From Apiotrichum sp. Y4204 (Eukaryota; Basidiomycota; Tremellomycetes; Trichosporonales; Trichosporonaceae): a DNA stretch of 16,514 bases. Numbering within the stretch: position 1 is the stretch's first letter; each line of letters opens with the position of its first letter. The DNA is taken from the NCBI GenBank assembly GCA_025531455.1, contig JAMYHL010000170.1:1-16514 (forward strand), given 5' to 3'. Positions 9,423 through 16,514 of the stretch are shown here, one piece after another. The notes beneath the pieces are model-generated. The model did not search any database, was not told where the DNA came from, and saw only the letters and a list, made by a program, of their open reading frames with translations. A program made the translations under genes and the position numbers.

Positions 9423-10082
9423 CTAATCGTCAATTTCCATCGCCACGTCGTCGTCGTCCTCGGACTCGGACTCGTCAAGGAAACCAAGGTCAAGGAAAGG
9501 AGGGCGGTAGTCGGGGCCGGCGGAAGAAGGCCAAAGTTTGGGGCTGGAGGGGGGCGAAGTGACCTTGATATTGATGCCCGCAGCCTTGATGGGCTCGGAG
9601 CGAGTGGCCGCAGACTGAACGTTGCGAGTGTTGCTTTCCTGCGACGAAGGCTTGCTATCGTTAAGCGAGACACTATCAAGAATGGTGTTGATGTCCGCTA
9701 CGTCAACCTGCCGACGGAGAACAAGACGCCGGGTGCCGGCACGAGAAGCCTTGAACGACTCGAGAAGCTCTTTGGACGACTTGGCAGCGGGTGCGCTTGC
9801 ACTCGAGACGCGCTTGCGATCCTTATTCTTGGAAAGGTTCTTGGGCAGCATGCTGAGCATGCTCCTGGGAAGGGTTTTTTTGCGAGCCGTCCTCAGGGGG
9901 GCCAAAGGTGTGGCGGTTGCGTGGCCGGTGATTGGAGCGAAGGGGTTGGCAGTGGTCTGCTGCTCGTTCTTCAGATACTTGAACGGGGTGTACTTTGATG
10001 TGGGAGTTGGCCCGTTGGCCGTGTGGCTGGCCTTCTCGCCGAGGGGCGTGCCGAGAGCGGGGTCGAAGTTCTCCTTGGGCAT
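9423..10082 (-). CDS. KEN-box protein, candidate APC/C substrate (possibly securin-like)
   Basis: Single exon of 219 residues starting MPKENFDPALG. Visible motifs are: KEN box at residues 3-5; a full CDK site TPFK (32-35) plus further TP/SP sites (GTPL, PTPT, SPPSSPK); a D-box-like RSML followed by N82 (73-82, one residue longer than RxxLxxxxN); a basic NLS-like KNKDRKR (85-91); and an acidic tail ESEDDDD (205-211). KEN and D boxes are the degrons read by the anaphase-promoting complex with Cdh1 or Cdc20. A short, poorly conserved, basic-then-acidic protein with an N-terminal KEN box is the usual layout of securins (Pds1, Cut2, PTTG), but no sequence homology can be claimed. Two MluI boxes upstream fit G1/S transcription. 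The open frame extends 62 codons upstream to 10268, but that part is pyrimidine-rich leader, so I chose the ATG just before KEN. Confidence 0.75.
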   Translation of the reverse strand: MPKENFDPALGTPLGEKASHTANGPTPTSKYTPFKYLKNEQQTTANPFAPITGHATATPLAPLRTARKKTLPRSMLSMLPKNLSKNKDRKRVSSASAPAAKSSKELLESFKASRAGTRRLVLRRQVDVADINTILDSVSLNDSKPSSQESNTRNVQSAATRSEPIKAAGINIKVTSPPSSPKLWPSSAGPDYRPPFLDLGFLDESESEDDDDVAMEIDD

Positions 10083-10340
10083 AGCGAAGGATACGAAACC
10101 GCTGAGAGCTGGTGCGGTGAACGCAATGATGATGAGGTGCGGCGAGAGAGAATGGATGCAATGAGGGATGGTGAAGTGGGTGCGTGGATGGTCGAAATGA
10201 ATGAGAATGAAAAGGAGAGTGGGGATGAAGATGAGAGAGAAAGGCAACCACGGCAAGCAAATAAACATTCACGACTGTGTGTAACCCCGCCGCAGGACCT
10301 TCAGCAGCGAGTGTACGCCACGGCTGTTTGCAGGTAGAGG
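10083..10340 (-). promoter_or_regulatory. Pyrimidine-rich leader of the KEN-box gene
   Basis: The minus strand upstream of the KEN-box ATG is strongly C/T-rich, especially opposite 10180-10250 where the plus strand is a run of GA words. This is typical of fungal promoters and 5' UTRs. A CTCTCAG word about 25 bases before the ATG resembles a splice acceptor, so a 5' UTR intron is possible. Confidence 0.5.
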
Positions 10341-10400
10341 ATGGGGATGGGGGATGAAGGATGTGGTGTGTATGTTTATGCCACATTGTGTGTGTGTGGC

Positions 10401-10432
10401 GCGACGCGTCCAGTTTTCGGGTGCGACGCGTC
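10401..10432. promoter_or_regulatory. Pair of MluI cell-cycle boxes (MCB, ACGCGT)
   Basis: The identical 10-mer GCGACGCGTC occurs at 10401-10410 and 10423-10432, exactly 22 bases apart (about two helical turns). ACGCGT is the core site of the fungal G1/S factor MBF (Mbp1/Swi6 type). The pair lies about 320-350 bases upstream of the KEN-box ATG. No gene is evident on the other side for about 1.8 kb, so the KEN-box gene is the natural target. Confidence 0.6.
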
Positions 10433-10868
10433 GAGACATTGAGAGCATTGTGACGGCTCATGCATCGTCTTGATCCGTTCGACCCAAGTTGGTGCGAGGG
10501 AAAGAGGTGAGCTGCAAACTATCTGAATACTGAAACATCGATACCGGGATGCGAGGAGCACAAGACATGCCATGGGGGCGACGCGGGGAGAGAGAGACGC
10601 CAGCGAGTTATTGTTGAGCCGTACAAGTCACTTTGAATGATAACGCCATCACCCATCCACGAATGGAACGACTGCGTGTGTCGGGGTCGACTGCATGCGA
10701 GTAAACAGCTGCAAATGCCATCGGAAAGACGAAACATAGGCTGTGCAACGCAATGCAAGTTTATTAGACGGTGAGAGATGAACCCGAACAAAGACGTCTT
10801 GACAAGCGTCTGTCCTCTAGCTCAGTCAGTCAAAGATTGGACAAATGCGTTCCTACGACCCGTGAAAG

Positions 10869-10907
10869 TACTGTATACTGTGCGCGCTTTTGTTGCAGTA
10901 CAGTGTC
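10869..10907. repeat. Second TACTGTATACTGT motif with inverted CAGTACAG
   Basis: The same 13-mer seen at 5932-5944 recurs here and is followed after about 15 bases by CAGTACAGTG, its partial inverted copy. It lies in the gene-poor interval. Its function is unknown; it could be a dispersed regulatory site or the remains of a small inverted-repeat element. Confidence 0.5.
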
Positions 10908-12202
10908 TCGCCGTTTAGATGACTGAATCCAACCGTCATACATGGGGGCCTTTGATTTCCGCGTGCCTGTTTCAGTTCCACTCACTGCTCATTGTTCTTT
11001 TGCACCCAAGTATCCTCAGAAACACAGCCAACACCACCGAGCTGTGTCTTCGCCACTGCAGCATTCTCTGTGAGACATCTGTTGTTTCACAGTGACGCAG
11101 TGCACCGTTAAAGAGGGACCCGAAGGTTATCGCTTGATATCGCAGCTAAAGGGCTGCAACACTCTTTGACACCAAACACTAGATTATGGGACGCAGCATC
11201 AGTCATAGATCAGCGACATGTTGAGTGTTATCTCCTCGCATCACCGTTAGACTAACACCCCCAACCTCAGAAACGTTAGCCATCCGATGCACAACGGCGT
11301 GATCAATCGTACGTGTCAAACACGCATTAGTCAGGCCCTGCAGTTGACGGTGTCATGACACCCGCAAGGCTGGTGGTCAAGTTGTCTCTTCGACCGTTAA
11401 AAGGCAGTCATGTCGCAACGAGTATCAAGGAAAAGGTCCGCGTTGAGGAAAACAAGCCACACTCTCACACATGCCCGAAACGATGTTCGCATGTCAGGAC
11501 TCGTCCCTGACGCGCCATACTGCATTCGACTATACTTCGAGTTTCACGCGCACCTCTAGTCTTTGTTAGAGCTTGGGGATGGTCAGGTACGCATCCAGAC
11601 GCGTTCGAATCACCACCGATGTAGGTTTTCTTCCGGCTGCATGTCGTTCTCAGCCTTGGCCGGATAGGTTCTGCTTTCATCCGAGTTCTTCGACACCGGA
11701 GTCTTTTAGTGAGTGTCCACCTTCATGTCGCGGCACTTCTCATGTCGTATGGTCACTGCAAGGAAGCTCAACCCACATGTTGTTGGGAGTGTGAAAGCAG
11801 TCGAGAGAGCACGTGCCCGGGGACGACAGATTTCAACAATGTCGTTCCAGCTGCCCGACAAGAGGACGAGGATACTCATAAGGTCCCTATAACGCCATCG
11901 CAGGATATTGAACTGATGAGCACAGTCGTCCAGAAGGTAGCTGCCGTCACTATGTCTACCGCAGCTGAGGTGGACCTGGTCCATTCCAAGAGGACAAGGT
12001 TGAGAACACAACCTGCCATAACGACCCCTCGATCGCTGATGTTGACAGCGATCAGTAAGTCAATGCGGTCAAGCACACAGTATCAGTGAACCACAGTCAT
12101 CAGGCCTCCTTCTGCGTCGATAACGTCACTCATGTGATGCATCGCTCCGCTGGTGCACCTACCGCGCTATCAGTATCTGGATGCTACTATGGAAAATGGG
12201 GT

Positions 12203-12214
12203 TTAACGCGTTAA
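12203..12214. repeat. Perfect 12-bp palindrome with MluI core
   Basis: TTAACGCGTTAA lies about 60 bases past the SNF2 stop codon. It is a perfect inverted repeat containing ACGCGT. It is too short to be a terminator hairpin of note and may be a protein site or chance. Confidence 0.4.
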
Positions 12215-12275
12215 TCTGATCATGTTCTCACAAGCTAGATACACACAATGGCGTCCACGTCGTCGCACAAGTCTC

Positions 12276-14565
12276 CTACTTGTCATGTCGCTTGCGTTTG
12301 GTGCCGCGGCGAAGGAGCTGAACAACCTTCTCTTCGGCGTCGGGCTGGGTGTACCCAGGAAGGCTGTGCGTAGCAGTTGCGTCGAGGCGTGCAGTGAAAG
12401 CACTTTTGCGTAGCTGGGTGAAGCGCATGCCGCAGTCGATTGTATCGCGGACGACGAGGGAGTAGACTTCCGTAGGCCGCGTCTGGCCCATGCGGTGAAT
12501 ACGACCGATAATCTGAGCGCGGGCAGCGTCCGTCCAAGGGTGATCGAGGAAGAAGAGCACGTTCGCACGGTGAAGGTCGATGCTGGTCGACGAGCAGCGC
12601 GAGATGATGAGGATGCGCGACTCCTTCTCTCCGTCGTATGACCATTGACTAACGTCCTTTTGGAACATCTTGCAGATTGTGTGGCGATCATCCTCGCTTA
12701 CACCACTGTTCACATACGTCGCGGGCAAACCGGCATCGTCTAGCTGCTTCAAGATGCTGCCGAGAGTCACTGGGCAAACCCACGTAAGATAGATGAGGAA
12801 TTTGCTCTGCTGCTCCGGTGGGAGATGAGCTTCCTGTTGCACGCGTGGCTTGAGCATGTTGATCAGTTTGACGACCTTCGCCGGGGTGACGCCGTATTGG
12901 ATTAGCTTAAGGAGACCGACGCGGGAATAATACTCGAATGACTTGGGGATCCGTCATTTGTCCGACCGTCATTGGCACGACGGGCAGCACGGAATCTGAC
13001 GAGGTAGTCCTTGACTTCCTGTGGATCCATCTCGTACAGCCTGGGACCGAGCCGGACCACGGCCTCGTAGCTCTCCCTCTGAGCGCGGTTCAGCACGATC
13101 GGTACCTCCTTGATGGTGATCTCGGGAATATCCAAAATCGGGCTGCCAAGGAACTGCCCAGTGGCTGTGCGGCGGATGGTATTGTGCTGCGTAAGCTGCA
13201 GCAGAGGCTGCAGTACAAGGTTCACGACCTTGGATTCCAATCTCATCCACTTGTTATTGATGGGCCGCGTCTGGGGCGTGTCGTCCACAAAGCCGATGAA
13301 ATCCCACTGGTCATGGAGGTCCAGGTCTTGGACATCGTTTTCGTCACCGTCAACGTCGTCCCCCAATGGTTGAATGAGGCCCTTGAACTGCTTCTGTAGA
13401 GTTCGCCGCTGGTACTCCAGGTACTGATAGAACCGGACAATTTGGAGGAGCTCGGGGTGCAGCTTCTCATACTGTGTCTCGATCTTCCTCTCCATGGAGT
13501 GAGACAGCGTAAACTGGGGCAATGGGGCCTGGCCGAGATTCTGCTTGCCCTTGAGCTTGAACCCGATCAGACGTGTAATATTGAGCAGGTCAAGTGGCCC
13601 GTTCCAAATCGGCGTGGCCGTAACGGCGAACACTTGATTGCCCTTGGCGGCGAGCTTGCTGCCCCAGCGGAAAAACTCGGTCTCGGGGTTGCGTGCGGTG
13701 TGCGCTTCGTCAAAGAAGATGTGGCTCCATCGCGTTCCAAAGACACTGTTGTCAATGGCGCCCTCATGCTCCTGCTGGAGAGCGGTAACGAGTTTAGCCT
13801 CGGGGTCGAGCGACGTCCAGGAGAAGAGAATCACATGGGTTCGCTTCCTGTCTTGGATGGACTTGTAGAAGGCATGCCGCTGAGCCCAGTTCTTCTGCGG
13901 CCTCACTTTGATCACGCGGAACCGGTCCTTGTCGAGAATCTGGGCCAGTTCGGTGTACAGTTGGTCCATCATGCCGTACTCGGAGACAATCAGCACGGGG
14001 AGGAGACCGTCCGTACTCGTCTTTGTCGCAATCCGCAAGCGCTGGTTGACGCCGCGTTCAGGTATCCTATCGCGTGAGCATGCGTTGACATTAGTAGCTG
14101 GACGCACTCAGTGAAGTTGCCGGCCAGGACACTGGTATGAGTTTTTTGGCACACGCCGCTCTTGCTTGCCAAAGGTCCATTCTGCTTGATCCACAGAGCA
14201 AACCCAACGATCATGGCCATCTCCGTTGTCTTCCCGAGCCCCGTCGCATCAGCCAGAATGAACCGGTCTGCCTTCTGGATCTTGCTATCAGTGCTGTACA
14301 GCTGTGAGAAGTACTGTACAACGACTTGGAGCTGGTGCGGCTCCGGTTGGCGGGTAAGGAAGGGGAACACGCACGCAGAACGGATGCGATGCTCCTCGGG
14401 GTGCAGGTACGAGTTGTCTGGTCCGAGTGCATGTGCCCTTTCGCGGTCAATGTTGGGAGCCTTGGTCCGGACTGAGCGTGGCTGCAGGGATTTGAGGCCG
14501 AGGTAGCATAGCATATCCCACGAGTCCCACTTTGACGCCGGGACCTCGGCCCACGGGGTTGGCAT
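12276..14565 (-). CDS. SNF2-type (superfamily 2) DNA-dependent ATPase, 3 coding exons
   Basis: Exons (minus) 14565-14108, 14066-13001 and 12941-12276 give 729 residues. Helicase motifs are: I, ADATGLGKT (105-113); II, FFDEAH (DEAH at 272-275); III, VTATPIWN (301-308); IV-like, GLPATYVNSG; V, degenerate; VI, QIIGRIHRMGQ (651-661, arginine fingers R655/R658). The C-terminus is a basic RRGTKRKRHDK, probably an NLS. SNF2 ATPases translocate on duplex DNA to remodel nucleosomes or displace proteins; no chromodomain, bromodomain, SANT, RING or PHD region is evident, so the subfamily stays open. Oddities: motif I has DATGLGKT rather than the usual DEMGLGKT, and motif V reads SRCSSTSIDL where most members have a glycine-rich GGxGLNL. 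The first intron is 41 nt with CTACTAAT before its acceptor. The second junction is less certain: donor GTCAGA at 13000, acceptor CCAAG at 12942, the only in-frame GT-AG pairing of normal size I found. Confidence 0.9.
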
Positions 14566-14576
14566 TGTGGATCGGG

Positions 14577-14621
14577 CTGCGAGGAGAGCTGGGTTAGCCA
14601 GGACAAAGAGGTGTCACTTAC
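14577..14621 (-). other. Probable 5' UTR intron of the SNF2 gene
   Basis: GTAAGT (from 14621) to CTCGCAG (ending 14577) with CTAAC inside makes a textbook 45-nt intron ending 11 bases before the ATG at 14565. If spliced, an open frame continues upstream through FLTIPQ-TRST, so a longer N-terminus from an upstream ATG (for example MADIMGK) is formally possible. The upstream stretch is pyrimidine-rich leader-like DNA, so I prefer a UTR intron. Confidence 0.65.
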
Positions 14622-14622
14622 T

Positions 14623-16259
14623 TTGTGGTATGGTCAAAAAGTCAAGTGGAGTTGAAAGATAGCAAACTGCGCTGGAAGATAGAAGGATGATGGGATGAGT
14701 GATGGAGACAAGGTAAGAATGAGAAGGAGGGAAGAAGATGCAGCTCGACGTCGTGCAAGCACCCCAGCACAATGCCATCAGCCATATTTCGTCGGCATAT
14801 TGTTTTCCCATGATGTCAGCCATCGGGAACGATGTCGAGTATGCTGAGGCGATGGGCGCAGAGCTCACGTGCGCCCGTTGTTTCGACAGCCTCCAAGTGC
14901 AAAGAAGTGTGCTTCCAGTACTGTATAGTGCTAGTCGTCAGCTGTCCGATTGGTCTTGGTGTTGACGTTAGGGCAACTGTGAGTCCTATCACATGAAATT
15001 CCGTCTCTGTTGCCTTGCAGGCATGGGCCCATTGCTATTGTTAGTCTTCACTGCCTGGCATCGGATGGCGTCGAGACCGTAACCTTTGGAGCGACAGTCC
15101 GCAGCACGATGCATCGTCAATGGACATACATATCGCACGCAGCGCGTCAGTATCTCCCACCAAACCTACGCTCAGTCGCGCTTCTCTGCGTCAAACTGCC
15201 AGTGGCCACAGTCGTCTTACCGGTGTTCGTGGTGAGAGCCGTCTATCACTGGTCATGGAGGCACTCGTGCTGACTGACATCGCTCTCCGAAGTTCTCGCC
15301 GACCTGCTGCTCTGCATGGTGTTTCAAGCCCCCGTTGAGCCGGGGCAGGTGCCGGAGTAGAATAGTAGCATGTAAGGCCAGTGTGGACAATGGCTCCGTA
15401 CGAGAGGCCGACCGGGCATCAGACATCGTCACCCCACAGGCCAAAGCAGCAGGCATGCACCTCGTCAACTCGGAAGTCGCGCACGGTGCCTACTCGCAAT
15501 CGTGCACTTCAAAGTACTCCACATAATAGATCATGAGTCTGATATCTTTGCAGGACATGTCGTCACGATGGCTGGATGGTGAAGATTGCCAATGAGTTAC
15601 CCGTGACTACGTTTGGCTGTACGGGTTGGTCCTTGCCGAGAGGTGCCTGGGGAGTGTGACGAAGAGTAAAGTGAGGATCGATCAGTATGTAGTGTGCGTG
15701 GACGGGGTGTACATGTTAGTTGTCGCTCTAAGATGGGATGGCTCCCATGTTACTATCCTGTTGTGCACGCAACCGGAACAAGAGTCCGGCACACAGTGTG
15801 CAGAGGTCGGATCCAGTACACGCGGCTGAGTGAGCCATGACCAGTATCCAGGGTTTGGTTCCCGAGATCTGGTACGCCGCAGAAAAGTAGTGAAGCTAGT
15901 AGCCGGGCCAGATCTGGGACTGGGCTCTCGAGCGTTTCGAACGTTGACGTATGCCTCACACGCGATGACGACGTGGAGTCGTACCCAACACCCACGTCCG
16001 AGATGGGGAGTGTGGAACAATTAAATCTCGAAAGGGCTTTGGTTTAGCCCCATCTCGACCCGAACGGCAGGCAGATGGCGGATGGATGCCAAGCCTATCT
16101 GATGTGGACGCGGTGCGAGCTTCACTGTGCGGTCGCGTTCTGTCGATGGATCGCAAATGCTCTGCATCTGTTTCCGCATATCTGGATCAGATCTACACTG
16201 CCAGAGGTCCAACAGGGTCCTTCTGGAAGTACTCTTGACGATGTCCCACCTCACGTCCT
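14623..16259. other. Gene-poor interval (about 1.6 kb)
   Basis: It begins with the pyrimidine-rich (minus strand) leader and promoter of the SNF2 gene (to about 14750) and then has no gene I can support. The plus-strand frames at 15010-15338 and 15335-15526 are short and lack motifs. A TACTGTATA word lies at about 14919. The right end (16021-16231) may hold alternative terminal exons of the gene that runs off the right edge. Confidence 0.5.
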
Positions 16260-16514
16260 CTACTCCTTGGCCACGACTCTCACCCCCGATCCACGCCCAT
16301 CCAACCCGGCATCAACCCCACCAACGACGCGAGCGACATCCAGGAAGGTCATCTCCTTGCCCTGGCTCCTTGCCCGCTCGCGGATCGCGGAACATGCTTG
16401 GACACTCGCTTTCTCCAGCTCCTCAAACCTCTTTGTTCCGACGTACGCAATCTTCAGTTCCGTGGGGTCCTCCTTAGAGTCCGGTGGGGAGAAGACGTCG
16501 GCTTTGCCGTCCCA
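16260..16514 (-). CDS. 3' end of an unrecognised gene running off the right edge
   Basis: From the window's right edge the minus strand is open for 84 codons to TAG (16262-16260), with GC-rich third positions like the neighbouring real exons. The peptide is hydrophilic and protein-like, for example IAYVGTKRFEELEKASVQAC and EMTFLDVARVVGGVDAG. I do not recognise a family. A GTGAGA donor at 16283 in phase 0 could splice to 16233 or 16231, giving different C-termini (stops at 16021 or 16193), so the true end is uncertain. It points the same way as the SNF2 gene. Confidence 0.5.
   Translation of the reverse strand, partial: WDGKADVFSPPDSKEDPTELKIAYVGTKRFEELEKASVQACSAIRERARSQGKEMTFLDVARVVGGVDAGLDGRGSGVRVVAKE

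Larger units (their letters stand above)
10433..12275. other. Long gene-poor interval (about 1.8 kb)
   Basis: No gene is supported between the MCB pair and the SNF2 gene's stop codon. A 126-codon plus-strand frame (11709-12089) overlaps minus-strand frames of similar size and has no motif or codon bias. Items of note are the TACTGTATACTGT motif at 10869-10881 and a perfect palindrome at 12203-12214. A tRNA B-box-like GTTCGAATC at 11603 has no supporting stem. Confidence 0.5.

Noticed and set aside
10083..10268. Extension of the KEN-box protein by 62 residues to an upstream ATG with a hydrophobic, signal-like N-terminus
   Set aside because: The extra part is translation of a strongly pyrimidine-rich leader, giving F, L, I, P, S and H. 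The ATG directly before KEN is more natural, and a secreted product would not fit KEN and D boxes.
11603..11611. GTTCGAATC, resembling a tRNA B box
   Set aside because: Flanking bases do not form a T stem and no A box or acceptor stem could be found at the right distance. Similar words near 10478 and 15932 failed the same test.
11709..12089. 126-codon plus-strand frame
   Set aside because: Minus-strand frames of equal quality overlap it. No codon bias, motif or splice structure distinguishes it.
1..16514. CRISPR arrays, bacterial operons or prophage
   Set aside because: No regularly spaced repeats, no ribosome binding sites and intron-split genes throughout. The DNA is eukaryotic.

Overview
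This window looks like nuclear DNA of a filamentous or yeast-like fungus, most probably a basidiomycete. The genes are split by very short GT-AG introns (37-45 nt is the commonest size), exons are GC-rich at third positions, leaders are pyrimidine-rich, and the gene types (peroxisomal beta-oxidation enzyme, F-box protein, secreted T1-type ribonuclease, SNF2-type ATPase) are fungal. The species cannot be named from the sequence, and the basidiomycete placement is an inference.

Layout, left to right. A possible first exon of a leftward gene lies at the left edge (39-105, weak). A four-exon crotonase-family gene on the plus strand (1069-2180) ends in a peroxisomal targeting tripeptide. It is followed by a decayed or non-catalytic relative of guanyl-specific ribonuclease T1 (about 2633-3073, plus). 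From there on every convincing gene is on the minus strand: a four-exon F-box protein (5357-3341), an intact secreted RNase T1-family enzyme with a long polybasic insert (7353-5993), a small KEN-box protein with two MluI cell-cycle boxes upstream (10082-9423), an SNF2-type ATPase (14565-12276), and the 3' part of an unrecognised gene running off the right edge (16514-16260). The remainder, including stretches of about 2.1, 2.2 and 1.6 kb, has no gene I can support.

The most interesting elements are the two RNase T1 relatives in opposite orientation on either side of the F-box gene. One keeps all six catalytic positions, a signal peptide and the conserved cysteine pair, and adds a histone-H1-like K/R/G/A-rich region of about 160 residues. 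The other keeps the C-terminal half of the fold but has lost the YPH catalytic motif, or carries it as a frame-disrupted trace. The second point of interest is the KEN-box protein, which combines a KEN box, a D-box-like motif, a CDK site, an acidic tail and a pair of identical MCB-containing 10-mers: the profile of a cell-cycle-regulated APC/C substrate, possibly a securin-type protein.

The genes do not form an operon or an obvious metabolic cluster. Apart from the paired RNase relatives their functions appear independent.
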